Notes: generated from the letters alone by a model not told the origin. A stretch of 64,000 nt of DNA from Agapetus fuscipes (GCA_951799405.1 OX637353.1:310001-374000); one strand, 5' to 3'; positions 34,329-44,642 are shown, counted from the stretch's first letter. Numbers and translations: made by a program.

Positions 34329-34593
34329 TTAAAGACAGGTAGGGCAATAGAAAAAAAGGCTAAAAGAACATGCAAGAGCACTCAGGGGTTTGTCGGCGCA
34401 CTCAGAGATGGCGGATCATTGTATTGAGAATGATCATAATTTTCACATTAACAATGCAGTGGTCTTGCGTTCTGAGAGCGTTGGCAAGCGGCTGATGGCT
34501 TTTGAAGCTATCTATATAAAAAAAAAATTGAAAAATGTAGTAAACATTCAAATCCATCCTGTCTCTCCACTATTGGCAAATAGCAATACATAA
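34329..34593 (+). pseudogene. Penelope GIY-YIG C-terminal fragment
   Basis: ACAGGTAGGGCAATAG encodes TGRAIE; one extra A then shifts to the frame LKEHARALRGLSAHSEMADH, CIENDHNFHINNAVVLRSES and KRLMAFEAIYI. Same family as 10303-10476 (SAHSEMADHCIEN identical). This is the nuclease module that lets these elements nick their target. The reverse transcriptase is absent. Confidence 0.8.
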
Positions 34594-35017
34594 ATGACTC
34601 CACTCCCATATAAATTTTAATTTTTTTCATTTTTACCCATTTTAAAACTGTATAAATAACTATGTAATAATCATTATTTTTAATTTTTTGATTTTAGCTT
34701 TGAACTTATTTACAATATCTAGAAATAATTATGATTTGTTCATTACCTTCATAATAATAATTTCTTCTTCCTTTTTATAGAAATTCCAATAACAATTTTA
34801 TACCATTTTTTTTTTTTGTATAATATAATATTACAATAATATTTTACACAATCAATATTTTTTTTTATAAATTAGACTATTTCATATCCATGTGTATTTG
34901 TTTTGAATATTTTAATTTTTGAATAATGTTTAATTCATTTTATATTGATGCCTAATACCTATTTTAATTTGCTAAATTCTAGTGTATCCACTGACAACTA
35001 CTATAATTCCTTTATTA

Positions 35018-35057
35018 CCTGATGATGATTACTGTGTAGTCGAAAACCTTTGTGTCC
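35018..35057 (+). ncRNA. Hammerhead ribozyme-like core in Penelope 3' region
   Basis: CTGATGA, then a stem II formed by GATTAC and GTAGTC around TGT, then GAAA. This is the CUGANGA - stem II - GAAA core that Penelope terminal repeats are known to carry. A convincing stem III and cleavage triplet are less clear; GTGTC follows at 35050-35055. Confidence 0.55.
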
Positions 35058-35358
35058 AAATAATTAAATAATAAAGAGTGAAAATAAAACAGTGTTTGAA
35101 TAACTAAAGACTTTATCTTTTTGACTATAAAATTAAGCAGGTCTTAGAGGACAAGGTCTGTGCTAAACCTCATAAAAATTTGGAGTGCCTGAAGTCATCT
35201 TTAAGAAAAGCATTCACTGAAATAGACATGAAAATGGTGCGTGATGCGATAGACGACTGGCCGCGCCGATTAAGAGCCTATATTAAAAATAAGGGAGGTC
35301 ATTTTGAATATTTTTTTTATTAAATGTACTTTAAATTGGTATATAATTGATTAAAATA

Positions 35359-35644
35359 AAAAACTTATTTGTTACAATTCACATGAGCTTTTATTATTTT
35401 TTAAACACTACCGGTTTCGGGAGAAGCAATACCTCCCATCTTCAGGTGTAAATATAAACTTTTTATATTTAAACCGTTTATATTTACACCTGAAGATGGG
35501 AGGTATTGCTTCTCCCGAAACCGGTAGTGTTTAAAAAATAATAAAAGCTCATGTGAATTGTAACAAATAAGTTTTTTATTTTAATCTATTAAAATGAACT
35601 TTCACGAAGTAACTGCCAAAAACCTAGATAATGGTATATAATTT
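35359..35644. mobile_element. Fold-back Penelope mini-element (family 1)
   Basis: Two arms of about 110 bp pair almost perfectly around a short TATATTTAAAC spacer near 35465. Both arms carry CTGAAGATGGGAGG...CTTCTCCCGAAACCGG, a hammerhead-like core in each orientation. Flanked by TGGTATATAATT twice, a 12 bp duplication (35347 and 35634). An extra CTAGGTTTTTGGCAGTTAC block lies at one end. No protein coding. Copies at 44428 and 38519. Confidence 0.8.
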
Positions 35645-35711
35645 ATTAAAAACTGATTGGTACTTTTGTTTTTATCATTATTTCTATTTGTGACAGAACT
35701 TTGGAACCGAC

Positions 35712-36011
35712 TACGCAAGTATAATAAATGTTTTCTTTTTCAACATTTCACTAACCGACCACCAAATGTCTATTCATCGCTTTTTAGCGACAATGAGAAG
35801 CTTCTGAGGGCTTTTGAAGTGTGATTGCAAAAGAGAACAGCGCTCACAACATAAGTTATCTTAATATGCGAAAAAAAAAAAAAAAATATATATTTTGCTT
35901 GTCTATGACTAAAGGCAGAATTTTACTGGTTTTGAAACTCCGTGCTCAGATAATATTAGAGTTGAACAATACAGTTTTTAAAAATATCACGGAAAATCGT
36001 TATTTTGTACG
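35712..36011. other. Unassigned DNA with A run
   Basis: Nothing recognised apart from a 17-A run at about 35870. Confidence 0.35.
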
Positions 36012-36219
36012 CTATTTTCCAATAAAATGCACGCCCAGAAGAAGACACGTGTAAGTTTGCGCTTACAAATGCCGCATGTGTTCCTACAAATAAAATACAA
36101 GTATCAAATGAACATATACCCTGCAACTTTTGCCGACCTTCCTTGAAACAGCATTGGCAAAGTTGACCATTTATTACAGTATGGCTGGTCAGCCTCATCC
36201 CAACCTATAAGTCAAGGAA
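36012..36219 (-). repeat. RTE tail
   Basis: Nearly full; deletion in the GTGACATT block (AACAGCATTGG). Its TTCCTTGAC end meets SINE-A with no spacer. Confidence 0.85.
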
Positions 36220-36668
36220 CGCAACGCAACTAAGCTACACATATAATGTGGCGATTCAGGACCTATTTATTTTTACGGGTAAGGGGGCCCGCCTCACACC
36301 AACCACTTTCAGCTGAAGCGGAGGTTTCCCAATTCCCGGAAGGGCTGGGTCTCATTTCTTGTGAAGGCTGAGTAAACCTTGAGATCGAACCCTTGCTGTC
36401 GGCATGGAATCCAAGCTTTCTACCAATTGAGTTATCAACCTTTGTACAACTTGGTCGTCGTCGCTACAAAGCTCCAATTCTCAAGCAAGACCCAGTTGCT
36501 GTAAGCCTTGATGGACCTTGGGTCATTGGTAAAGGTTTTATGAATTTTTCAACCCAGCGAAAAAAAAAATTGAAAATATAAATGATATATTTTTTTGTTT
36601 TCCGCCAGGATTCGAACCCACAACCTTTCATTCACAGTCCAAAGTGTTACCACTAGACTAAGAACCGG
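36220..36668 (-). repeat. Composite SINE dimer B-A
   Basis: Minus strand: SINE-B (36668-36441, box B GGTTCGAATCC) joined to SINE-A (36440-36220, box A AACTCAATTGGTAGA) through GTTGTACAAAGGTTGATAAC. SINE-A has an internal deletion between its 3' tip and the GGCGATTCAGG block. The 3' end shows AACGCAACGCAAC, a repeated TTGCG terminus. Confidence 0.85.
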
Positions 36669-36761
36669 GAAGGAATACTTATGAAATTACGCTATAATTG
36701 AAATACTCATTACACAAAACGGTTATCCAATAATTTTAGATTACAATGAGGATATGTAAGT

Positions 36762-37022
36762 GAATAATAATAATAATAATAATAACCTAAGTTGCAAGGA
36801 TATATTCATTCAAAGCTCTCAGATGTATGCCTACAAACAAACACGTGTAGTTCGCGCTTACAAATGCTGATTGTGTACTTACAAATAAAATCCAAACCTC
36901 AAATGTACATAAGCCCTGCAACTCTTGCCGACATTCCCTGAAACAGGGGTGACATTGGCAAAGTGAACCATTTTTTACAGTATGGGTGGTCAGCCTCATA
37001 CCAACCTATAAGTCAAGGAATA
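36762..37022 (-). repeat. RTE tail, full, with ATA microsatellite end
   Basis: ATA repeats (36763-36785) lead into a near-consensus full tail ending TTCCTTGACTTATAGG (reversed) at 37020. Confidence 0.9.
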
Positions 37023-37470
37023 ATTAAAAAAAATCACAAAATGTCGCATTATATTGTTGGTATAGGTACACCTGCAAGACAATATTAGCATTATTTTTCG
37101 ATTTGCCGAATAAAGGGTCGAATATGTGAACAACGAACGCTTAGTCCATGTAATATTGTGTCACTGAGTACAACCTTTGAAAGCAGCAAAGATTGTTTAC
37201 ATGTAATTTACAAGAACTGATTGCAAAGCTGAGAAAATGTATTAAAACTGATAAGAAGCCTTCAGGTTTTTCAGAAGATACTGAGTTTTTTTTTAAAAAC
37301 GTTTATATAAAAATTGAGGATTTTTGCATAAATTTTTTTTCATTTTGAATCCAATTCTGGGAAAAGGTTTTGACCATAATTTTTGTTTTACTTTTTTAAA
37401 TAATGACGGATAAACGACATGAATTATAATCTTGTAGGGTCATACTCTCGATTGTTCAGGGGTTTGCATT
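37023..37470. other. Unassigned DNA
   Basis: No gene or repeat recognised. Confidence 0.35.
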
Positions 37471-37810
37471 CCTTGACTTATAAGTAGGTAATTGGTATGA
37501 GGCTGACTACTCATACTGTAAAAAAAATGGCCCACTTTGCCAATGTCACCCCTGTTACAGGGAAGGTCGGCAAGAGTTGCAGAGCTTATGTTCATTTGAG
37601 ATTGGGTTTTATATTGTAGGTTCACAGGTGGCATGTTTAAGCTCGAACTTATACGTATCTGTAACTCTCTCTCTGTCGCCATTCCGCTAGGGGTGGCTAG
37701 AGCCTCTGCAGAGTTGCCTCCATTTTTTCCTATCCTGACATCTGCTTGTGGGAATGTATCTAATATAAATCTTGTGTGTAATATTCCTGTGCAACATAAA
37801 TTATAGATTG
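37471..37810 (+). repeat. RTE tail with a 78 bp insertion
   Basis: From TTCCTTGACTTATAAGTAGG to AACATAAATTATAGATTG. The insertion at 37662-37739 splits it between ATCTG and CTTGTGGG. Confidence 0.85.
37662..37739 (-). repeat. 78 bp insertion flanked by ATCTG
   Basis: The ATCTG of the tail is present on both sides (37657-37661 and 37740-37744). On the minus strand the insert contains CTCTGCAGAGGCTCTAGCCA and CCCCTAGCGGAATGGCGACA, a motif shared with 46090-46145 and partly with 46360 and 20680. Confidence 0.65.
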
Positions 37811-38280
37811 TAGAGTGTGGGGATGTTTATTTTTACAAAGAATCATATCATGGAAAATAATGCTATTAGACTTGCACACATAAAAAGGAGGAGTTGGAGT
37901 GAGAGGTGTTTACTACTAAACTTATTATATTTTTGTAATAGTCAGTAGAAAACAAAATTAAACATTTAACTATATTTTTATATCTTTAACGATATTTACC
38001 TAAGGAAAATATTAAGTCTATTTGTACAATTGTTTAAATTTTTAATATGTCAACTTTAATCTAAATTGTAAAAATATGTGGTTTTTTTCCAGAAAAAAAA
38101 AGTGTAATATGAATTATTTTATCGTACACTGATTGATTAAAAAATAAATCATTAGCGTAGCTTTGGCAATTTCAGAAGTTATTATTTATAGTAAAATGAG
38201 TCCTGGGATACTTGTGTCGTATTGTATCTATAACATCGTACTCTCTGTTGTACATTATGCGGCTACTTATATGCTTAGAC
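37811..38280. other. Unassigned AT-rich DNA
   Basis: No gene or repeat recognised; ends in the hAT target duplication GCTTAGAC (38273-38280). Confidence 0.4.
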
Positions 38281-38518
38281 CAGTGGTCGGCAAACTTATT
38301 GGCCAAAGAGCCAAATATGTACAAATATATACAACGATTCGAAAAAAATCTGAGAGCCATATCTGTTTTTTAATTTAGTAAACCTTTATTATAATTTTAG
38401 ACCTTCATTTCATTACAGGTACACTGAATAAAACTTGATTTCACACTTAATAAAGATTTATTCGTTATTAAGTAATAATATGTAAGAAAAGTTTTAAATC
38501 ATTACAATGAATGACAAA

Positions 38519-39325
38519 TATTTTATCTAGATTTTCAGCAGTAACTTCGTGAAAGTTCATTTTAATACAATAAAATAAAAATTGCTTTGTTTTAATTCAC
38601 ATGAGTTTATTTTTGGACACGACCAGTTTCGGGAGAAGCAGTACCTCCCATCTTCAGGTGTAAATAGAAACTAAGACAGAATATAGAATTACGAAGCAAG
38701 GATTTAAATTACAGAAGAGGAGGGAGAAGTTGTATGTGGGCGGGGCGTAATAGGAAACATAGAAAGTAGAGGTGAAGTGTTAGGAAATAGGATATTATTT
38801 AGGTGATTATTATCTGAATTGATATTTTTTTGGATTTCTAGGTTTTCAAAGTTGTTCATAACTTTACCTTTGTGGTGAATGGGGTGAAGGAGTTTTAACT
38901 TGTGAGTGTGGAAGGAATGGTTGGACTCAATAATGTGGTTGGCGAATTCAGAATGACCGTTGCTTGTTAGGCAACGGCGGTGTTCTTGAATCCTAGTTTT
39001 TAGATTTCTTGCAGTTTGTCCGATGTACTTCAGTTCACAATCTCCTCAAGAGATCTCATAAACTCCACTTTTCATCATGAGGTCAATTTTATTATTTGAG
39101 TTAAAGAGGATAGTTTTTAAGTTGTTATTTGTGTAGAACGCGGGTTTAATGCCCACATACAACTTCTCCCTCCCCTTCTGTAATTTAAATCCTTGCTTCG
39201 TAATTCTGTATTCTGTGTTAGTTTCTATTTACACCTGAAGATGGGAGGTACTGCTTCTCCCGAAACTGGTCGTGTCCAAAAATAAACTCATGTGAATTAA
39301 AACAAAGCAATTTTTATTTTATTGT
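38519..39325 (-). mobile_element. Penelope-like element with inverted terminal repeats, inside hAT
   Basis: Flanked by ATGAATGACAAA on both sides (38507-38518 and 39326-39337), a 12 bp duplication. Inverted arms of about 190 bp (left to 38745, right from 39150) each carry CTGAAGATGGGAGGTACTGC then TTCTCCCGAAACTGG. Between them lies the GIY-YIG fragment. The left end repeats the CAGTAACTTCGTGAAAGTTC block of the fold-back copies at 35359 and 44428. Confidence 0.85.
38760..39150 (-). pseudogene. Penelope GIY-YIG endonuclease domain
   Basis: Minus-strand frame with one stop: TNNNLKTILFNSNNKIDLM, then KSGVYEIS-stop-GDCELKYIGQTARNL, RIQEHRRCLTSNGHSEFAN and HIIESNHSFHTHKLKLLHPI. GVYEI plus YIGQT are the two halves of GIY-YIG, and the stop replaces the first cysteine of the CxxC pair typical of Penelope linkers. 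The Arg of the R-QEH helix and the later Glu-rich region (NNFENLEIQ) remain. Only about 130 codons survive; no reverse transcriptase. Different family from 10303 and 34329. Confidence 0.85.
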
Positions 39326-39359
39326 ATGAATGACAAACACTTAATGCGAACAATGTCCT

Positions 39360-39850
39360 TGCATCTCCTTGGAAAGTTTCAGGAAGTCAGGTTTGTAAGT
39401 TGTTTTTTTTAATTTTAGGCATGATTCCAGGTTTTCATCAATAAGACGACTTCTCAGTTTACTCTTGATAAAGTTCATGCTTGCAAAAGATTGTTCACAT
39501 GAGTATGTAGTACCAAAAAGGCAAAAAAAGAACAGCTAACGCGAGTTTTTTCAGCTGATCGTAAGAGTTAGGAATACTATTCCAGACGTTGAAAATGATC
39601 ATGTCTTCCATCTCCAGGTATTTCAAAGCAGACCATTTGTGTTGTGAACTAAGATCACATTTGTTCTTCTCCAATATTTCCAAATCAATACAAAGATGTT
39701 GAAATTTAGAGCTCCATATTTTCTTGTTTTTGTAATCCTGCAATTGTATTTCAAAGTTACCAATGTCAATGCCAATGCCAAAAGGAGAAAATTTCAACTC
39801 AGTTATCGAATGCTAAAGTCGCTCTACTGTTTTTAAACTCCTGGATATTT
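39360..39850 (-). pseudogene. hAT transposase C-terminal part
   Basis: Minus strand, broken frames. First block: NSRATL-like, then MKFSPFGIGIDIGNFEIQLQ, KKIWSSKFQHLCIDLEILEK and HKWSALKYLEMED. After an indel: TTYSCEQSFASMNFIKSKLR, SRLIDENLESCLKLK and DFLKLSKEMQ. The YSCEQSFASMNFIKSKLRSR block is the hATC dimerisation region as found in GTF2IRD2/ZBED-like hAT proteins. The catalytic N-terminal two thirds are missing, so it cannot transpose. A related fragment lies at 9848-9997. Confidence 0.85.
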
Positions 39851-39919
39851 GTGCCAGAGCCGCACTCAAGGAGCCAAAAAGCCGCATGCGGCTCTGGAGC
39901 CGCACTTTGCCGACCCCTG

Positions 39920-41525
39920 GCTTAGACCTAACTAGCAATTAATTATTGTTTAGCGTGTTCTGTCTGAGCGATAATTGCCCATTGTTGGAGGTAATCGGTC
40001 CACTGCATTCCAGCTTACTGGGTGATGGTTATTGACACATTTTAGGTTGAACATTGTCATTGCTCAATGTTCAACAAACCATTTGTTTCGGTCTATTTTA
40101 AATTGAAAAAATATTTCTTTCCATACTGTGTCAAAGTTATATTTAAGAAAACAAAAACTGACGATCTCGTTTCTGTTTTACTTCTAAAATAGCACACTTG
40201 TAAGACTACATAGAAAATGTAGAAATTTAAAAAGCTAAAAGTAAGAATGCTGTCTGAAATTTCATTTATCCAACTTTACAAAAATCGATCAACAAAATGG
40301 TGAAGTAATACTTTTAAGGATGATTATCATTAAAATCACTTTGAATGGGCTTACACTTAAATAAATGAATTGAATCTCACCGGTACGTCTTATTGCCTCC
40401 GTTATCGTTTACATTCCAGCAGTGAGTTTGTGTCGTCGCGACTTTGACATTTCAATAGAAACAGGTCGTCGGCAAAGGCGACCGAGCCGGTCAAGCGTGC
40501 TCCCTGATAACAACCATTCAATTTATTTTAATATTTATGGAAAATTCTTGACTGAGAAAGAAATGTATGAAAGCCAGTAGATAGCGAAGTATAAACGATA
40601 ACAAAGTAAAACACGATAATGTGAGAGTGGTTTTTTATATTGTCAAAATCAATTTCTAGCATTCATGAGACACAATGCTACAGTACACATCCAAACATTG
40701 CTCTTGTGAAATTACTTCTATTGGATGTAAGACAAACAAGCAATAAGGTGACGTATTATACAAGAGCTTATGAAAGTTTTTTTATGAAAGTACATTTCAA
40801 TAAAAAATGTGGAATATTTTTCAGTAATAATTTTACAGAACTGTAGATTATTTTTAGTGTCCCTTTTCAATTTGAAGGTGGGCTAAAGAAAGACAAAACA
40901 AAATGAGGCTCGTATTTTATATGCGGATCTTCGTCTCCATAATAAAAAAACTCAAATAAAAAGGAACAAGCAATTTGTCTGGCGGCCTTCTTAAGGCCCA
41001 TGGGGAGGTGGGACATAAAACTGACGGGAACTTCAAAACAGATGAACAAAATAACAAGAAGGATGTAAACATACTTCAGATGTTGTTACTATTTCTATAA
41101 ATTTCAAAACAAAGTGTTTTTCCTGCTCCTTTTGGTAATCTACTCAATACACGTCCAACGGTATCACAATGCCATACATTTCCATAGTAATGGTCATTAC
41201 GCAACGGCTAACCCAAGTTGAAACGGAAACATTTTTGAATTTGAAACATTTTTCACAGCGATCAAAGCTATGTTTTGTTTGGAAATGCTGTCTTTCAACC
41301 AATAAATCTGTTTGCCGTTTCCATAGTAACCACATGCGCACCTCATATGAAAGATTTTTCATAAAGTGGAAAGCAACTAAAAATTCTAATCAATTTTCTG
41401 AGAATGTGATGTTGGTATGACTTAGTAAAGATAATTTATTTTCTTCTTTGTGGTCGACGGACTGTTTTAATCTGAAACCACCGGATTTATGCTTAACGGA
41501 TTTATAATAACCATGTCGGTAAATA
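39920..41525. other. Mostly unassigned; two unclassified dispersed repeats
   Basis: 40600-40790 matches 24670-24815 and 41115-41190 matches 5195-5255. The rest shows no gene or repeat. Confidence 0.4.
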
Positions 41526-41593
41526 ACGGTACTAAAAATATTGACTAAATATTAAGATGATTATCTTTGCAGCATAGATTGTAGATTGTAGAT
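41526..41593 (+). repeat. Left arm of a 68 bp inverted duplication
   Basis: AACGGTACTAAAAATATTGA onward is the exact reverse complement of 41895-41964. It includes the TTTGCAGCATAGATTGTAG end of a tail, in plus orientation. Confidence 0.8.
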
Positions 41594-41595
41594 CT

Positions 41596-41850
41596 ATATA
41601 ATCTATAATCTAAGTTGCAAGGATAAATTCATTCAAAGCTCTCAGATGTATGCCCACAAACAAACACATGTAGTTCGCGCTTACAAATGCTGATTGTGTA
41701 CTTACAAATAAAATTCAAACCTCAAATGAACATAAGCCCCACAACTTTTGCCGACCTTCCCTGAAACAGGGGTGACACTGGCAAAGTGAACCATTTTTTA
41801 CAGTATGGGTGGTCAGCCTCATACCAACCTATAAGTCAAGGAATAATAAT
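41596..41850 (-). repeat. RTE tail, full, between inverted arms
   Basis: Near-consensus young copy from TATAATCTATAATCTAAG to AAGTCAAGGAATAATAATC, in the spacer of the inverted duplication. Confidence 0.9.
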
Positions 41851-41892
41851 CTTTATAGATTATAGATGTCAATTTTATTATGAAATAATGTG

Positions 41893-42197
41893 ATTATCTA
41901 CAATCTACAATCTATGCTGCAAAGATAATCATCTTAATATTTAGTCAATATTTTTAGTACCGTTTTGTGAGTTCACCGCAAGAACACACGTGAAAATAAA
42001 ACTATATGGCAAAGAAAGACATTTAACGTTCATATTTAATGCATGCCCAAAAGTAAGCACATGTCGCATGTGTACGTACAAAATAAACACATGTTGCATG
42101 TGTACATACAAAATAAACCAAAATTCATATGAACAAATACTTTGTAACTCCTGCCGCCTTCCTTGAAACTGGGGAGACGTTGGCAAAAGTGAACCAA
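41893..42197 (-). repeat. RTE tail, diverged subtype with internal duplication
   Basis: Left end ATCTACAATCTACAATCTAT; it includes two tandem copies of a ~33 bp unit with GCACATGTCGCATGTGTACG (42057-42120). Subtype shared with 44707 and 56190 (AACTCCTGCCGCCTT instead of AACTCTTGCCGACCTT). Confidence 0.75.
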
Positions 42198-42399
42198 GCC
42201 CAAATGGAGTGCGCTTTTATTAATTGTACTTAGCTGTTGTTACATTTAAAGTTACTGTTACTCACTTCATCAAACATTTTTTTTAAATACACAAATTTAC
42301 TAAAAAAAAAATCACAGGTATTATTTGACATAAAAGACAACCAGCCACTTTGTCCAATCTGTTATGTTATTTTTCTAAAATACATACAAATGGCATTCC

Positions 42400-43165
42400 T
42401 GAAGTGTGTGCAGTATACATGGCGGGCTGAACAGAGCCGAACGGTCACGGAAACAGCGAACGGTCACGGAAGCAGCCGAACTGTGCCGTGCGATCTCATC
42501 GAGCGGTCCATTATCTTTCAGCAGTTCTGAGTAACCGGTGAGCAGGGTCAGACGTTGGCGACCAAGCACCAAGCGGTGCAAGGGGGAGCATTTCAATGGA
42601 GCTCTCTCCCCTTTCTACTTCGATTTCCTGCCAGCAAAGGAATCCGCCTTGTGGACCAGAGACGGGTGCATAGGAGCGCCCACCCAGGGGCTCAAACGTG
42701 TGGAGTCGTCAGGCTCGTGGGCTGCCGCTGCCTGGGGCGTACGCGTACCCCAGGCCCTTATTTCGGAACTCCAGTCAACAGAAGAGTGATGTGAAGTGAC
42801 GTGTAGGCTTTCTGAAGCAGGTCTGGCCATTTATTGTTTCCCATTTCCAGTCCCTTATTAAGTGTTAAATAAACCTATCGTTGTGTCCTTTAAATCATGT
42901 TTTAATTTATGTACAACCCTTCCCAAGATCTGGCAATACCAGAGAATGAAATTTTTAAGGGTTAGGTGGTTTATACAGTGAAAGTCCATTGTAAATTAAT
43001 CAAATTTGATTTATTAATCATATTTAAATATTTATTAATCATTTGATTACATTACCAGAGAATAAGATTCCACGCCTTGAGAGAAGTTGATGATGTTGAT
43101 GATAGCTGGCCGAAAGTGTGCAAGTATATTGAAACCTCTCCGGAGGTACACATATAAGCATAACA
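42400..43165 (+). repeat. Putative solo LTR (copy 2), with a 105 bp insertion
   Basis: Starts TGAAGTGTGTGCAGT and ends AAGCATAACA; aligns to 11066-10477 throughout. GC-rich body, AATAAA near 42868. The insertion at 42948-43052 is flanked by TACCAGAGAAT twice. No coding sequence conserved between the two copies. Confidence 0.55.
42948..43052 (+). repeat. Short Penelope-like end inserted in the LTR
   Basis: The 11 bp TACCAGAGAAT is duplicated on both sides (42937 and 43053). The insert contains ACAGTGAAAGTCCATTGTAA, similar to the end block of the other Penelope pieces in this window (for example 47398). Confidence 0.5.
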
Positions 43166-44229
43166 ACTCATTTTTGTGGACTGAGAGCAAACAACAAATG
43201 CACAACCTATGTGAAGTCTCAGATTCTCTACACGCTATGTTTTATTATATTGTGCTGTGCTTATACGTGATTCTATATCGACAATTAAAAGGCAGCAAGG
43301 CATAAGCGACATAAACTAAATTGTTCAGGAAAGCAGTTTAAAGTTTGAGATTGCAGAAAAATGGCATAACTTTTTTATTTTTGTCATATCGTTAAAATCA
43401 AAACAGCTCTAAAATAAAAAAGGCATTTATTGGCATTCCTGTTAATGTGGTTTTACGATGTTGTACGATTTTTTTTATGTCATAAGCGCCTTTAAAACAA
43501 AAAAGGCCAAAATCTTGTCGGTTACACCAAACCATACTTCGAAAACGAAGTTTTTTGCTTGGGCATAAAGAACACAAAAATCATCGTAGAGCTATGGAAG
43601 CTAGCGTATTAGAAAGAGCGGAAAATTTCAAGTAGGATAGCATTTAGTAGCTCAGTTTTGACCAAAATTTCGCTTTTATTACTGCCTTTTAACCGTCGAT
43701 ATGGGTATTCTGGTTGAGAGAAAATTTTAAATGTAATATGGGTGGAAGCGCCAATAAGGGTCAAATATAATTTGCGAGGGTAAATACCGGATAGGCCAAT
43801 AAAGCGACCCTGCTGCAGGTTCACGGCAGAATGACCTTTAAGTGTATTACAACCTAAGATCCAATCTCCGTTGCCAAGGTTACTTGAATTCTGGCCATCG
43901 TTTCTCTATTGTAGTGATTTAGGAGCAGCGATGTAAAAATGATATGAAGCTCCCGCGGGTGCATAGTTTGACTATAATGATACCAAAATGTACGTTCGCC
44001 TATTATAAGGCCATGTACGAAGCACGAAGGTAGCTGTATGTAGGTCATACTCAACTTATCGTGTTCTCCGTATCCCTGAAGGGAAAAATACAGGAAAAAC
44101 ATTGGTTACTGTCTTGAGATCACCTTGTTGTATTTTAACACACCTCATTCTTCAGTTTAATTGATAAACTGCAGCTTTATTTTTCAACACCTGTCATATA
44201 ATATAATCAAACAATTTGTGTAGTTTATA
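43166..44229. other. Unassigned DNA, about 1.1 kb
   Basis: Two minus-strand frames (43609-43824 and 43854-44102) look less repetitive than most but show no motif I recognise. Possible unique sequence. Confidence 0.35.
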
Positions 44230-44427
44230 TGTGTTCCTTAATTTGTAACTTGGTGCGAGGCTGACCAGCGATCTTGTAAAAAAAGATTCACTTTTCTAAC
44301 GTCTGCAAGAATTGCAGGTCTTATGTTCTTTTGAGATTTGGAATTTTATTTTGTAAATATACAAGCGGCATATGTAAACCCAAACTTATACCTGGGGAAT
44401 ACATTTTTTATGAATCCTAAATATTAG
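44230..44427 (+). repeat. RTE tail, diverged, cut by a fold-back element
   Basis: From TTCCTTAATTTGTAACTTGG to ATGAATCCTAAATATTAG, lacking the GTCACCCC...GGAAGG block. The last 12 bp are the fold-back's target duplication. Confidence 0.75.
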
Positions 44428-44642
44428 ATTATCTAGGTTTTTGGCAGTTACTTCGTGAAAGTTCATTTTAATAGATTAAAATAAAAAACTTATTTGTTAC
44501 AATTCACATGAGCTTTTATTATTTTTTTTTTTTTAAACACTACCACCTGAAGATGGGAGGTATTGCTTCTCCCGAAACCGGTAGTGTTTAAAAAAATAAT
44601 AAAAGCTCATGTGAATTGTAACAAATAAGTTTTTTATTTTAA
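44428..44642. mobile_element. Fold-back Penelope mini-element (family 1), second copy
   Basis: 12 bp duplication CCTAAATATTAG on both sides. Starts ATTATCTAGGTTTTTGGCAG, same end as at 35359 and 38519. One arm is shorter: the left hammerhead core is deleted and AACACTACC runs straight into ACCTGAAGATGGGAGG, leaving a single complete core CTGAAGA...CTCCCGAAACCGG at about 44550-44583. Confidence 0.82.
44545..44590 (+). ncRNA. Hammerhead-like core with closed outer stem
   Basis: AAACACTACC on the left can pair with GGTAGTGTTT on the right, enclosing CTGAAGA, stem II GGGAG/CTCCC and GAAA. A uridine-rich cleavage triplet is not obvious, so function is uncertain. Confidence 0.45.

Larger units (their letters stand above)
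34319..35110 (+). mobile_element. Penelope-like element, 5'-truncated, inserted in mariner
   Basis: Flanked by CTTAATCTTTTA and CTTTATCTTTTT, a ~12 bp duplication with two differences, which also restores the mariner frame when removed. Contents: the end of the GIY-YIG domain, an AT-rich 3' UTR, and a hammerhead-like core near the 3' end. Confidence 0.8.
33430..35322 (+). pseudogene. DD37D-type mariner transposase pseudogene
   Basis: Begins near MEWTLKENRIAGIVLHRCGH, an N-terminal helix-turn-helix, then KLLKILNIT and, in another frame, KAIKARIARYPVRKQKLMAL and MGVSRKTVK. Later come VKHGHHPSS (near the first acidic region, target Asp not evident) and MFQQDAEPAHQAKTTL (second Asp). The block around WPSSSPDLNLL is followed directly by the PLE; coding resumes at 35124 as DYKIKQVLEDKVCAKPHKNL and ends ...AYIKNKGGHFEYFF. 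The SPDLNLL-DY spacing fits DD37D elements. Many frameshifts. A local expansion of GTATACG-type units sits at 34012-34072. Confidence 0.82.
33290..35711 (+). mobile_element. mariner (DD37D-like), defective, with two Penelope insertions
   Basis: Inverted repeats GTCGGTCCCAAAGTTCTGTC (left) and GTCGGTTCCAAAGTTCTGTC (right, reversed), with TA on each side. Removing the PLE insertions at 34319-35110 and 35359-35644 leaves about 1.3 kb, a normal mariner length. Confidence 0.88.
38281..39919 (-). mobile_element. hAT transposon (ZBED/GTF2IRD2-like), defective
   Basis: Ends CAGTGGTCGGCAAACTT and (reversed) CAGGGGTCGGCAAAGTG, flanked by a perfect 8 bp duplication GCTTAGAC. Subterminal GAGCC...GGCTC repeats are normal for this group. 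It holds the end of a transposase (39360-39850) and a Penelope insertion. Confidence 0.92.

Noticed and set aside
43609..44102. Two neighbouring minus-strand frames as a possible split gene
   Set aside because: No motif, no recognisable splice arrangement and no homology I can name.
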